Source: Dipteris shenzhenensis (taxonomy: Eukaryota; Polypodiophyta; Polypodiopsida; Gleicheniales). Taken from it: DNA of 64,000 nt. Below, piece by piece: positions 37,601 to 44,899 of this stretch. The notes beneath the pieces were generated by a model that did not search any database, was not told the DNA's origin, and worked only from the letters and a program-made list of their open reading frames with translations. A program made the translations under genes and the position numbers. Location of the stretch: the NCBI GenBank assembly GCA_047967505.1, contig CM106538.1; one strand, written 5' to 3'. How positions within the stretch are numbered: position 1 is the first letter of the stretch; every line of letters starts with the position of its first letter.

Positions 37601-39490
37601 TACCCTCTAGGACAATCGCGGACTAGGTGTCCCAGCTGTTTGCACCGTAGGCAATGCCTTGGGAGCCTAGAGATATCTGACCTTTGCCGAAGTGAGCCCC
37701 CTTCCAGGGTTTCAAGAAGAATTACCTCTGGGAGGGACTTTGGGTTCTCCACGACTATCCTTAGTGTGGGAACCCCCTCGTCTGCTACTATTGAAGCTGT
37801 TGTGGCCGGAGGGGTCTCCAACATTGTACCAAAAGCCCCTCCTATAGAAGGAAGAATGGACCTATACTCCCTCGGGAGCCCCGGGAAGTGGAGCGTCACT
37901 AGGAAGCAAGGGACATTGAGTGTCGTGTCCATATCATCCACCGTGAAACCGTTGTACCAAGGGATAAGGTAGACAAAGTGTGGACCCAAGTGGGCTCTGC
38001 TCCACGAGGGCGTGTGAAGTGGCTGGACAGCTCAGCTGAATGAGAAAGACACCCCTCCCATAGATAGTGACCTCCTGGATATGGTCTCCCTCTAGAGCCA
38101 AACTTGCCTGAAGCCACTCTCGAATATGCCTCCTCGAAGGTGGCAGCCCAATGATCCGTCCTACTACTACTCTATCTTGAAGAGATTGCACTGCATGCTG
38201 AACCTGTTGTTTGTTTGAGGGCGAGAGACAAATCTTAACAGCTTTGGGAGTCGAGGATGCTGCCATGAGAGCTTCTCTGGCCAGACCAAGGGGCCGCCGT
38301 CAAGATACCACTCCCCGATTTGCCTTTCATAATATATTTGCTGACTAGGGCCAGTTAAGAAAAGCTGCATGAACTCATACCATGATATTTGCAAGGCTTA
38401 TGGTCTTGTGTATGTAGATTCCAAGCACCTTTTTTAAAATCTTGATTGACACTCAGGTGGCAATGTGATATTCGTGCATGTGGAAAATATGTAAATATCA
38501 TCAGTCTACAGAAGTAGCTTGAGCCAGCATACAGCCACCTGTAACATTATAATTTAGGGTTGAAGACCAAGAAGAGCTTTACATGATTCAATTATTTTTC
38601 TGCATGGGCTGACCTCTTTAATCAAACTTGGAACTGGCTAAGCTTATCCGTAGAGGTGTTCATGTTCCGAGGAACTTTAATTTGTCTGCTGGTAAGGGCC
38701 CTTGTAAGTCTGTGAAGCTGGCATTGCAAATTGAAATGGGCAAGGACACACAGGCGTGGGGAAAAGGATAGATCATAGCAGTTCTTAGAATGGTGTTGAA
38801 GTGATGCTTCTGGAATTACATCATTATGTGCATTTTTTGAGGGTGTGGCTGTTTTGTGCTGATGCAGTGTTTTAATGTTTTTCAGCATCCTTGCATGGAT
38901 TTGCGTTGTGGTTTGATGTCACCTTTGGTGGTTATGCTTCATCTACAAGCGATACACAATCAGAATCTTCAATGGACAGCAGCCTCTCCGGTGATTTTCA
39001 TGGTAATGGTGTCCATCATAGGAGAAAGCGGGCAAAGGCACCAAATCAAATAGTCTTATCAACAGCACCTGAAGAAACCCCTACACACTGGCAACAGGTT
39101 TTGGAGATTAATTACTCATGCACAAATTTTATCCTCTGTATTCATTTAGCAGGCTCACATCCATTAAATAGAGCAGCCTTGGTGGTGCAGTAAAGTTTCT
39201 CCTTTTTGTTTGTTTCAGACAGTACTTTACATTTATGATCCCGTAGAAGTAAGGCAAGATCAAACCATTGCGGGCTCAATAACCCTCTCACAGAGCAAAG
39301 AAAACCCTCGGTTCCTGAACATACATTTAGAATACACGTAAGCAAATTTTATTTTTTATTCACTGTAAGAACTTTTTAAGGAAGACCCCTAAAATTATTA
39401 CATGTATCCAGTGTTTGCTGTGCTGATTGTGTTGCTGCTGTTTGCAGTTGTGGAGGGCGATGTTTTGTGAAGGAGACAGTCATGCGATGA
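18036..39490 (+). CDS. PRMT6: Protein arginine N-methyltransferase, PRMT6-type (3' part, nine exons)
   Basis: Type I arginine methyltransferases use S-adenosylmethionine to make monomethyl- and asymmetric dimethylarginine on nuclear proteins such as histones. Nine exons (18036-18101, 18487-18555, 18764-18841, 19051-19129, 19289-19383, 35112-35196, 38886-39097, 39219-39337, 39448-39490) join in phase with GT-AG borders to 281 codons plus TGA. Visible hallmarks are the double-E loop ISEWMGYMLLYESM, the THW loop ETPTHWQQ, and the C-terminus CFVKETVMR. The long Ser-rich insert before THW and the C-terminus are those of plant PRMT6 rather than PRMT1 or CARM1. Motif I and the N-terminus are missing, so upstream exons must lie left of the window or in very diverged form. 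No internal stop or frameshift is seen, so the gene looks functional despite a 15.7-kb intron. Confidence 0.9.
18487..18555 (+). CDS. PRMT6: PRMT6 exon b (double-E loop)
   Basis: It encodes EVQIDEEVDVIISEWMGYML then LYE. The two glutamates of SEWMGYMLLYE form the double-E loop that binds the substrate arginine. Phase 0 at both ends; acceptor GACAG, donor GTACCC. Confidence 0.92.
18764..18841 (+). CDS. PRMT6: PRMT6 exon c
   Basis: It encodes SMLSSVICARDRWLKPGGII then LPSHAT. The RWLKPGGIILPS run is the end of the Rossmann-fold half in PRMTs. Acceptor TATAG, donor GTAGGG, phase 0. Confidence 0.9.
19051..19129 (+). CDS. PRMT6: PRMT6 exon d
   Basis: It encodes LYIAPITNAERYAESIDFWR then NVYGID and the first base of the next Met codon. 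Acceptor TTGCAG, donor GTAAGC. It begins the beta-barrel half. Retention of the following 159-bp intron would give a stop after 25 codons. Confidence 0.9.
19289..19383 (+). CDS. PRMT6: PRMT6 exon e
   Basis: After completing Met with TG, it encodes SAMLPLAKQCSFEEPCIESI then SVENVLSWPIQ. Acceptor ATGTAG, donor GTAAGT. The 15.7-kb intron starts right after it. Confidence 0.9.
19384..20140 (+). other. PRMT6: Start of the 15.7-kb PRMT6 intron, nothing recognised
   Basis: Unique-looking AT-rich intron sequence. I see no transposon motif up to about 20140. The intron runs to 35111. Confidence 0.5.
20144..20350 (-). pseudogene. Copia integrase fragment
   Basis: The minus frame begins MLDGKELPKDFWAEAVHSVV. 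This is the usual end of the Copia integrase core (compare KGKSLSNKFWLDAIMCANYM at 23830-23900). The remaining 48 codons are Pro-rich and unlike the family. A short fossil in the PRMT6 intron. Confidence 0.55.
20807..22150 (+). mobile_element. Probable LTR and leader of a decayed Copia
   Basis: The start is TGTTAGGAACG. A G run (21088-21106) precedes a TATA box, CCTATAAAAGAAGGCCTC, near 21115. Downstream comes a pyrimidine-rich leader and an AATAAA at about 21963. The 199-codon frame at 21148-21747 is a Ser/Leu-rich reading of this leader and is not a gene. The 3' boundary is a guess, as no clear CA end or primer site was found. Confidence 0.45.
22380..22900 (+). pseudogene. Copia gag remnant with mutated zinc knuckle
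   Basis: In changing frames the text YEYQLKNMVALLACLPSDGV resembles the end of a Copia gag core. It is followed at 22605-22710 by KYFYYGKAHYAKECMKKAAN. This has the spacing of a CX2CX4HX4C knuckle, but the first two cysteines read as Tyr. It probably belongs to the element starting at 20807. Confidence 0.5.
22956..23174 (+). repeat. Copia 5' LTR, 219 bp
   Basis: It starts TGTTAGCACTTAGCC and ends CACCCAGCA. Inside, GGTTGACTT and GTCAACC words form short inverted repeats at 23005-23052. The primer-binding site follows two bases later. Confidence 0.65.
23176..23187 (+). promoter_or_regulatory. Copia primer-binding site (initiator Met tRNA type)
   Basis: TAGTATCAAAGC differs at two positions from TGGTATCAGAGC, the plant Copia primer site found intact at 41419 and 60388. 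Confidence 0.7.
23340..24180 (+). pseudogene. Copia GAG-pre-integrase and integrase pieces
   Basis: KHLWHERLG (23385-23412) and CEGCLLGKMHSFPCPKDG (23490-23540) form the H-H-C-C zinc region. The integrase core is shredded, but MGRCMLKGKSLSNKFWLDAI and ALKTMTPYEAW are readable at 23821-23955. A 55-bp poly(A)-tailed insert interrupts the later part at 24021. Confidence 0.75.
24003..24093 (+). mobile_element. 55-nt poly(A)-tailed insert with 18-bp target duplication
   Basis: GTATGTGCATGTACCCTC at 24003-24020 is repeated exactly at 24076-24093. Between the copies lie 37 bases of other sequence and then 18 A residues (24058-24075). A long direct repeat around a short body ending in poly(A) is the mark of LINE-mediated retroposition. 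Skipping the insert and one repeat copy restores the Copia integrase text. The source of the body is unknown. Confidence 0.8.
24190..24765 (+). pseudogene. Copia reverse transcriptase and RNase H start
   Basis: The frames give KQAPRAWYAKIHAY, then ILILYVDDMLVIGPDMDKI with an intact YVDD, then FAMTDMGRLHYYLGI, MMSQSKYIRQLLDRFQFEDC, and GSLIYLCHTQRDLQYAVAQL. The order is that of Copia RT followed by RNase H. The N-terminal half of RT is deleted and in-frame stops occur. Confidence 0.8.
24766..25095 (-). pseudogene. Gypsy RNase H to integrase linker fragment
   Basis: On the minus strand, starting near 25080, the text VDALSRRPQVNNVTIAYHRD then LEHMREQYTNDADFGEMLQ is readable. It continues with YLIKDDCLCI after stops. 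DALSRRP is the signature at the end of Gypsy RNase H, and the rest matches the linker to the integrase zinc finger. It is joined on the left to the Copia at 22956-24765 and on the right to the Copia at 25100, so it replaced the ends of both. Confidence 0.65.
25502..27051 (+). pseudogene. Copia gag and protease
   Basis: gag starts MTSNKDDLFGMLGVDDKLDG with TNYPMWSYMMGH. It meets a TAG at 25775 and shifts frame before a 405-codon frame (25834-27051) that holds the rest. That frame has the gag core (AKQAWDQLASLYQVRNEARV), a knuckle RFNYCREPGHDISECRKR in which Phe-Asn-Tyr replaces the first CX2, and the protease motif AWFFDSGASKHITS. It ends in DTHLWHERFG, the start of the GAG-pre-integrase zinc region, where a deletion follows. 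Confidence 0.85.
27090..28112 (+). pseudogene. Copia integrase
   Basis: Readable pieces are CGIHHRCTVPYTQQNPVAEQ then KNSSVMEMARCMLKGKHL (27190-27310), and from 27465 a 215-codon frame with KLDDKAVKCIFIWYSSKSKG then YKLYQSHMGKCFVSRDVVF. The Pro-rich linker to RT and QAEWDSIHQNNTWEF follow. The zinc region and the first catalytic Asp are deleted. Confidence 0.8.
28076..29423 (+). pseudogene. Copia reverse transcriptase and RNase H
   Basis: 28150-28683 gives DRYKACFVAKGYAQQHGIDF, KALYGLKQTPRTWYSRIHTH and LLILVLYVDDMVVTGTHASK, with an intact YVDD. Later frames give YLCHTRLDLQYAISRFTRYM, HAVKRVFRYLKSTQHLGLLY (28839-29039), and HIEVHYHYVKEQLSAGDIQL then DNLADLFTKALP (29184-29423). Four or more frame breaks are present. 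Confidence 0.85.
29593..29849 (+). repeat. Copia 3' LTR, 257 bp
   Basis: It follows the tract GAAGGGGGGTT and starts TGTAGGCCATTCTACAGG. It ends ATAGCCAACA. The middle (TATCCATAGGTGCCACT, TTCCTTGGTATGTGCCTTGT) matches the 5' LTR at 41157-41412. Confidence 0.8.
29874..30104 (+). pseudogene. Copia RNase H end with internal deletion
   Basis: The frame gives YFTLGSAAITWSSKRQPSLA then LSSTQAEYRAA, the standard RNase H core, then jumps to SDLFTKPLAQQR, the C-terminal motif. The middle is deleted in frame. The sequence ends in GAGAGGGGG, a polypurine tract directly before the LTR at 30105. Codon use and wording differ from the Copia just upstream, so this is another family. Confidence 0.8.
30105..31373 (+). 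repeat. Copia 3' LTR, 1269 bp
   Basis: It starts TGTTAGAGTTATC and ends TTCTCTAACA, giving matched TGTTAGAG/CTCTAACA ends. A TATA box sits in the palindrome GCCCTATAAATAGGGC near 30560, followed by a (CTCC)n tract (30572-30609). With the RNase H piece at 29874 it is the 3' end of one truncated element. No 5' partner was seen. Confidence 0.8.
31485..32640 (+). mobile_element. Possible solo LTR
   Basis: The ends TGTGATGTCAAAAA and TTTTTCATGACA are near inverted matches. A TATA-like CCATAAAAGGAGCCCTCC lies near 32100, followed by a pyrimidine-rich stretch, as in the other LTRs here. No target duplication is visible (AGTGC against GTTGA), so this is a weak call. Confidence 0.35.
32641..33066. 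other. Intron stretch, nothing recognised
   Basis: AT-rich, with only short frames. It ends at a (GA)n tract (33067-33089) that borders the LINE tail. Confidence 0.4.
33067..34566 (-). mobile_element. LINE 3' fragment, split by a solo LTR
   Basis: On the minus strand the protein text LWAQWLTAERKTKLEYYQDQ then WSSFMKSDA (34566-34447) breaks at the LTR and resumes as INTPIPLLYRMNIARFRTQS then LAIQKGAWLNLPRHARVCRF and HVALQCPRY (33530-33190). The Cys/His end differs from the finger of the LINE at 3105, so this is another LINE type. The 3' end has no poly(A). It runs into a (TTCTAC)n and (TC)n tail at 33067-33109, as in LINEs with microsatellite tails. Confidence 0.65.
33533..34446 (-). mobile_element. 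Solo LTR (914 bp) inside the LINE fragment
   Basis: On the + strand it starts TGTTAGAAATGGCC and ends CATTCCAGCA, flanked by GGCAT and TGCAT (one mismatch). Orientation is minus, since the TATA box (CCTATATAAAGAGGCC on minus) lies near 33945 and the conserved block CTCCTCATATGGGGGCTTAC near 34404. It matches 56365-57324 at both ends and partly in the middle. Confidence 0.75.
34578..34608. repeat. (GA)n microsatellite
   Basis: About 15 uninterrupted GA units. Confidence 0.95.
34925..34992 (+). repeat. Dispersed intronic motif, copy 3
   Basis: AAATCTAAATTTGTACGATT, GGATATATTCTAGTC and TTACAAAGGTATAT follow each other as in the tandem units at 16160-17420. It sits about 120 bp upstream of the PRMT6 exon at 35112. 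Confidence 0.5.
35112..35196 (+). CDS. PRMT6: PRMT6 exon f
   Basis: It encodes VKHIDCSTVTVQELESVTAN then FSVSSMMM plus one base. The acceptor TTTCCAG closes the 15.7-kb intron. The donor is GTAAAG, phase 1. Confidence 0.9.
35441..35647 (-). repeat. Short LINE-tail-like retroposon, copy in PRMT6 intron
   Basis: The reverse complement matches 54630-54836 and 59105-59308: GGATTCATCTAG at the 3' end, ATGACTGTCATGAGACTGAG-like text, and GGTCTACACCCAC further 5'. It is shorter than the other copies at the 5' end, as expected for 5' truncation. I see no clear target duplication. Confidence 0.65.
35700..36169 (+). other. Decayed gag-like stretch
   Basis: A Lys/Asn-rich reading (KKKNDNGKGNPNPSKKHQRR) is followed by NRFYYCHYIESANQVQSKKE, which has the look of a damaged zinc knuckle. 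It breaks at the LTR-like start at 36170. Assignment to a Copia gag is tentative. Confidence 0.3.
36170..37310 (+). mobile_element. Copia LTR start and gag remnant
   Basis: TGTTGGAAGTATAGGGTC at 36170 and CCCCCAAAGAAGGAGAGCTC near 36220 match the start of the solo LTR family at 16203. A TATA box, CCCTATAAATAGG, lies near 36663. gag text follows within about 150 bp: VMPHIQLADTAQEALTILQ (36868-36924), LLNNQLFTRIMAEGDSAHDH then FVRVKILRDQLAG (36955-37055), and FKELGPLLLQEEVEMKLYDK (37162-37220). The short gap to gag suggests a deletion that removed most of the LTR's R-U5 part. Confidence 0.6.
37330..38270 (-). pseudogene. LINE ORF1 with DUF4283-like domain and zinc knuckle
   Basis: Two minus frames overlap. 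37934-38266 starts MAASSTPKAVKICLSPSNKQ and has DRVVVGRIIGLPPSRRHIRE, WLQASLALEG and TIYGRGVFLIQL. That pattern is like DUF4283, common in plant LINE ORF1 and gag-like proteins. 37600-37989 ends in HCLRCKQLGHLVRDCPRG, a CX2CX4HX4C knuckle with all ligands present. One frameshift joins them. It lies in the last long PRMT6 intron, opposite to the gene. Confidence 0.65.
38886..39097 (+). CDS. PRMT6: PRMT6 exon g (Ser-rich insert and THW loop)
   Basis: It encodes ASLHGFALWFDVTFGGYASS, then a Ser/Asp-rich stretch ending in a basic patch HHRRKRAKAPNQ, then LSTAPEETPTHWQQ. The THW triplet helps shape the active site. The Ser-rich insert is a feature of plant PRMT6. The basic patch could be a nuclear signal. 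Acceptor TTTTCAG, donor GTTTTG, phase 1 to 0. Confidence 0.92.
39219..39337 (+). CDS. PRMT6: PRMT6 exon h
   Basis: It encodes TVLYIYDPVEVRQDQTIAGS then ITLSQSKENPRFLNIHLEY and two bases of Thr. Acceptor TTTCAG, donor GTAAGC. It covers the end of the beta barrel. Confidence 0.92.
39448..39490 (+). CDS. PRMT6: PRMT6 last exon
   Basis: It completes Thr and encodes CGGRCFVKETVMR followed by TGA. The FVKE-x-VMR ending is the C-terminus of plant PRMT6. The acceptor is TTTGCAG. Confidence 0.9.
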
Positions 39491-40070
39491 CAGCAAAATT
39501 AGCTTTGATCCATTTTTATTCTCTATACTGATGTTGGTGCACCAACGCTTACTGAAAGTAGCACATGGCCTGCTCAAGTTTTATGTTTAGATGTGCTCTT
39601 TCCCTTATCATGGGGAATCCTGAATCAGTTGAAAGTTAAAAAGCTCAAGCTGCAAGTGCTTATAATAGTGAAAAGATGGCTATATCTAGAGTACAGCAGC
39701 TTAGCAGGAGGAATTGGTGTGCCTATAAGTGAAATGACAAGTCATACGGAACTCATTTTTGCATGCATCTAATGGTGCTTCACATGTCTCAAATATGAGT
39801 CTGAACAAGGCCAACATGAAACAAAGCTGCTCTGATGCTGATATAATGAATGGCTCATCCCACGTATCGGAAGAGCAGGAGGGAGGTTGGACTAGGGGCT
39901 TCAGTTTACTCTTTGTAATACTGTCACATTGACTGAGTTCTTTTGATCGAGAATATACGTTCTTAGGAGGCACTTGCTCAGAAGAGCTAATTGACCACCA
40001 GTTTGTAACTGGACAAAAGAACAAGCTATCTGCTAACTGATTTTTTGAGCTGCACAATGTTTGGCCTTAT

Positions 40071-40180
40071 AATCCTAGAAATGGGATCAATGTATTGTTA
40101 TATGACTATGTCCGTCTACTCAATAAAATTTATTTCCATTAATCCTAGAAATGGGATCAATGTACTGGTATATGAATGTT
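40071..40180. repeat. Tandem duplication, period 70 bp
   Basis: AATCCTAGAAATGGGATCAA then TGTANTGNTATATGA occurs at 40071 and again at 40141. The second copy keeps about 38 bases. Confidence 0.7.
40122..40127 (+). terminator. PRMT6: Possible PRMT6 poly(A) signal
   Basis: AATAAA about 630 bases after the stop codon, between the two 70-bp repeat copies. It is the clearest signal in the first kilobase, though plant poly(A) signals are loose. Confidence 0.35.
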
Positions 40181-41156
40181 TCACTTTATCAAACCACACA
40201 AAATTCTGCTCATTCTGTTAGGTTCATGCTATTGCAACTTCAGCTCTCTTAAATGTGCAGGCTGAAATGAAAGCCTAGAGACATTCTGTACAGGATGCAA
40301 CGGCAGGGATCTTGGTTTTGGACTATGACAGTATCGTTTCAGAAATATAGTTGGGCACACCAATTCTATAAATATTCATGGTATTTCAAAATCCCTATGT
40401 GCAGACTGATTGTGTTTGTATTGCATCTTGTATACAGTGTTCACCTATTAGTTTTGTAATGTGGCTTCATATCATTTACAGCCAGCTTCATCCTGGTTGT
40501 CATGTTTTATGACTTTAGCAGACAGCAGTTTTGCATGAGGATATGATACTCGTCTGTTGTGTCTTGTGGCTTATTGAATGCTTTGTGATAAAGCAAGGGC
40601 TTTCAAGGGGGAAATGTCAAGTTTTGTAAAAAAGTACAAATTCTCATAGAGCATTTGTCATGAGCAGTCAAAGGTGCTTTAACCAATTGTGATCCTTCAA
40701 TCTATAAATTTATATCCCAAACGTCCTGCAACTGGGAGTAAGTGACTGCTTTGCAAGAGCTGGTGCATTACATCACATAGATTTTTGCATCAACTGTGTT
40801 TATTGCGTTATGGAAGATTTGAAGTTGCAAAAACAGAAGCTGAATCTAGTTAAAAACATGGAAGTTTGGAGAGTTGAAAAAGTCAGCTATACATTTGTTG
40901 TTGTCTGTTTGGAATTTTGGCTTGAAGCCATAAAATCTAGTCATTTGTCAGATTTCTTTCAAACCCATTGCCTTGATTTGTAGAGACAAACCAATAGCTT
41001 GATGACCATCTGATCTCTATGGGCACAGTGATAATGTGTGAGTATAGTTTCGCAATGTGAACTAGTATGCCTAGCAAGCTTATGTGCAATGAACAAAAGG
41101 AACAAATAGAGCCATTGATACAAGACATAACATTGGGTCCATCATTACCTAATGAC

Positions 41157-41412
41157 TGTATTCTATGGGTATCCATAGGTGCCACTCATTCCTTGGTATG
41201 TGCCTTGTAGGCCTAGTTATAGGCTGTTAGTACACTTGGTACAGTTAGTACATGTACCAATTAGGACACTTACTCCAGCTAGGACACCGTGTCCTAGGGT
41301 TTCATCGTATTAGGTATACTTTGTACTTGTTTCAACATTGCAGCAATTCATTTCAGCAGCTCGTTTTTACTTCCATTGCTTCATTGTTTGAGCTTCCATT
41401 GCTTGGCCTAAC
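41157..41412 (+). repeat. Copia 5' LTR, about 256 bp
   Basis: It starts TGTATTCTATGGGTATCC and ends GCTTGGCCTAAC. It shares TATCCATAGGTGCCACT, TTCCTTGGTATGTGCCTTGT and GAGCTTCCATTGCTT with the 3' LTR at 29593-29849. Confidence 0.75.
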
Positions 41413-41418
41413 TTATAG

Positions 41419-41430
41419 TGGTATCAGAGC
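41419..41430 (+). promoter_or_regulatory. Copia primer-binding site
   Basis: TGGTATCAGAGC, the complement of the initiator Met tRNA 3' end, lies just after the LTR. Confidence 0.85.
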
Positions 41431-42329
41431 AGTTCAGGGACCTTTCCCCTTAGCCATGGCAGCTTCCCCAAGCTGTTGGAGGCCTATTCTCTCGCTGGTC
41501 AGCACATTTCCCAAGGTGTCTCTGCTAGTTGTGGGAACCCGAGGCTGCTCCAAGCATTTTCATCATCAGAAATCACCTTTTTGGGACTCCTGCAGTATAG
41601 GCGACTCTTGTGTGTGCATCTGTTGCTGGTTTTTTGCCTTCCTACAGAATTTCGGAGCTTTTACAAGGTCTGCTGCAGCTGCCATTCCACATGTGTGAAA
41701 TTTTCCATCATTCGGAGCACCTGTAGGAGCCAACATAGAGTTTGGAGGCCTGTTGTATTACTGAGTGTCTACAGTCACTGACTTTAGGGCTTGGAGCATG
41801 TTGCTGCTGTCTGGAGACTTTCCTTGAGCCTTATTGCCCTCATTTGTTGTTTCTACACAGGCTGCGGGTTTCTCTCCTCTGGTTGTTGCTGCAGTCATTT
41901 CCAGGTCTTCTCTTGCTTGTGGGAGCACGTACTCTTGCTGTAATGTCATTTTCCAGCCTTCTCTTGGCATCCTGCATTGCCATTTGTTGTCCATTTCACC
42001 TCTCCTCCAAGGGTGACTACTTGTGCTCGAGTTTGGAGCTATTTTCTTGCTCTAATTCTGGTCTACATGGCTTCTTAAGCTTTTACTGCATTGGTTCTTT
42101 CATTTCCAGCAAAACAGTCCTTTCTTTGTTTCATTAGCATTGTGGAAAGGCCTCGTGTTGCCTTGGAGGGCCTTTTGGGAATCTTTTTGCAACAAGGCCA
42201 CCTTTTAATAGCCACACATTTGCAGTGAAAACTTTGAAGCTTGTGCAGTAACTTGCCTTTTGGATTTAGGAGTTTGCACTTCTCTCATTTGCATTGTCAG
42301 TTGGCGCTTTTGTCGCATTTTTGCACTAT

Positions 42330-43198
42330 GGTTGGCAATAAGGATGATTTGTTTGGGATGCTTGGATTCGAGGACAAACTTGATGGCACAAATTACCCCA
42401 TGTGGGCTTACATGATGGGGCATGTCTTGGTTGCCAAGAATCTATGGAATATTGTTACAGGCACTGAGGTTAGACTCACTAGATCTCCTGCTTTTGATAC
42501 ATCTAGTACTACATCACCTTCATCTGTGGTGATGGGTCTAATGCTACTCGTGTTGCAGCTCTCTTCCACTACGAGTACTTTGTCTCCTACTCAGGAGCTG
42601 ATTTCATAGGATGGACGTGATGCCAAAGCACATGCATTGATTGCTCTTTTAGTGAAAAGGGTTATTATCCCTCATATCCATTCATGTAAGACAGCTAAGC
42701 AAGCATGGGATCAGTTTGCCTCCTTATATCAGGTGCGGAGTTAGGATTGAGTTGCCTATCTCTACAATTGCCTATCTCCGCAAGCAGTCGAAGGATCTAA
42801 AACTTGAAGAGGGTGGTAATCTGGATGCCTATGTCACGAGTGCGAAAGATTTGAAAGAGCAGTTGGCAAATATTGTTGAGGTAGTCCTTGATTCTCCGCT
42901 TGTATCCATCACACTTGATGAATTGCTTGATTCCTACCAGGGCTTTGCTACTACTTTGTGGTTGGTTGCAAGCAGCAATGCCAACCATTACTCCTTTGAC
43001 CACTTGGTTGTCCTTTTACTACAGGAGGAACAAAGCCGTGCTAATAGAAATGCTTCTATGGCTAGCCATCAAGCCTTTGTTGCACAGCATAAAAACAAGG
43101 GCAAAGGGAAGGTTTCAGTTGTTATGTCCCCTCATGCACATACTGGTCATTTCCATGATGCATCTACTTTTGGGAAAGAAAAGAGATGTAAATTGTAG
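42330..43198 (+). pseudogene. Copia gag
   Basis: It begins MVGNKDDLFGMLGFEDKLDG. The core (KDLKEQLANIVEVVLDSPLV, EEQSRANRNASMASHQAFVA) lies at 42716-43198 in another frame. The zinc knuckle, at about 43190-43235, reads NCRKPEHDIIKCKK, with Glu in place of Gly before the His. Frameshifts separate start and core. Confidence 0.8.
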
Positions 43199-43399
43199 GA
43201 AACCTGAGCATGACATTATTAAGTGTAAGAAGTGAATTGCATCTGAAAAGAGGAAGCGGGAGTCGGGACTTGCAATTTATGGTGCTCCCAGTCCAGATGA
43301 CAGACATGAGCTAGCTAATTTTGCACAGGATCGGCATTGGGCTTTTCCTATTACTTGCTAGAGGAATTCTGACATTCATGATGCTTGCATGATAGTTTC

Positions 43400-44700
43400 T
43401 GACGTGTCTGGTGCTTGATTCTTTGACAGTAGTACTAGCAAGCACATCACTTCGTCCCAGAAGTATTCGGCTCACTTCTATATGCATCAAAGGGGAAACA
43501 ATTACATGTGCCAATAATGCATCTTATTTAGTAAGAGGCATTGAGCAAGTTGCCATTACTTTTGTATCTAGTGGTCTAGTCACTTTAGGCGACGTATTTT
43601 ATGTATTAGACATCCGCAAAAACCTCATATCCATTTCAACCATAGCTACTATGGATATAAGTTTTCTTTGATGGTGTTAGGTATGCAATCTATAATGCTA
43701 TAGGTCTTTACCATGGCGTTGATTGGCACATTGACCAGAAGACTCTACAAACTTGATGCATATGAGAGATGCTTGGATGATGCTGGACTTGCAGATGCAA
43801 ATGCTTATGATATTGATGCTCCTACCTTGGTAGATACTCATTTGTGGCATGAGAGGTTTGGACACCTTAACTTTGGAGCTTTGGTGAAGTTACATAAAGA
43901 TGATAATGGTTCTTGATCTTTCTAAAATGCATATGCCTTCAAAGCAGGTCTATGGAGCATGCTTGCTTGGAAAAATACATCGCTTTGCATTTCCCAAGGA
44001 TGGGAGAGTAGGTGCATCTCGCAAGCTGTATTTGATTCACAATGATGTTTGTGGGCTCATGTGGGTGGTAGAAATTGGGGATTTTATTATTTTGTCACCT
44101 TCATTGATGACTACACCAGATATACTTGGATTTTGCCTTGAATGCATGTTTCAAACATTTCATTGCCTTGGTAGAGAATGAAAGCGGTCTGAAAATTGCC
44201 CACTTTAATACAGATAGGGGGGTGAATATATGTCAAAGGAATTTGCTAATTTTATGACCTCATGTGGCTATATATCATCAATCCATTGAGCCTTATACTC
44301 CTCAATAGAATCCCGTTGGCTGAGAGAAAGAATAGATCAATCATGGAGATCACCATGTGTATGTTGAAAGGCAAGCACTTGCCTAACAAATTGTGATTGG
44401 ATGCCGTTATGTGTGCAAACTATATTTTGAACAGATGTCCCACAAAGGCATTGAAAACCATCACACCTTATGAGGCTTGGATAGGTCATAAGCTCGATAT
44501 TTCTCACACGAGGGCTTTTGATGCTTGGCATCTGCACGTGTGCCTTCTCAAACACGCACAAAATTGGATGATAAAGCTGTTCAATGCATTTTCATTGGGT
44601 ATAGCTCATAAAGTAAGGGCTACAAGTTCTGTTTGATGAATCTTCATCTATGCCTTCGTTGGACTGTCAAAAATAGCACATTGTTAATGCCACGAATATC
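43400..44700 (+). pseudogene. Copia protease and integrase
   Basis: The protease motif reads FFDSSTSKHITS, so the catalytic DSG is DSS and the enzyme would be dead even without the frame breaks. 43713-43916 gives DTHLWHERFGHLNFGALVKL, and 43940-44030 gives YGACLLGKIHRFAFPKDGRV (zinc region). 44397-44636 gives ANYILNRCPTKALKTITPYE then AW. The core catalytic residues cannot be read in one frame. Confidence 0.8.
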
Positions 44701-44899
44701 TTTGATAGCTAGCCCAAAAGGCTTCCCCGCTTAACACCCTAAAAGACAACAAACAAGATGCTACTCTGCCAGCAGCCCGTAGTTGTCAGAAAGAACATGC
44801 TAATTTGGTTGCTTCGGCATTGGTTGCTATAGCAACAATGAAAAGCCATTATGCCATAAGGATGCCTTTGAAAATGAATGTTGGTTGCAGGCCAGCGAG

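Larger units (their letters stand above)
39491..41156 (+). other. PRMT6 3' UTR and intergenic DNA
   Basis: No coding potential. The 3' UTR probably ends in the first 700 bases. No transposon domain is seen before the Copia LTR at 41157. Confidence 0.5.

Noticed and set aside
18764-39490. CARM1 or PRMT1 as the identity of the methyltransferase
   Set aside because: The Ser-rich insert before the THW loop and the FVKExVMR C-terminus fit plant PRMT6 better, and no CARM1-type N-terminal PH-like domain or PRMT1 ending is seen.
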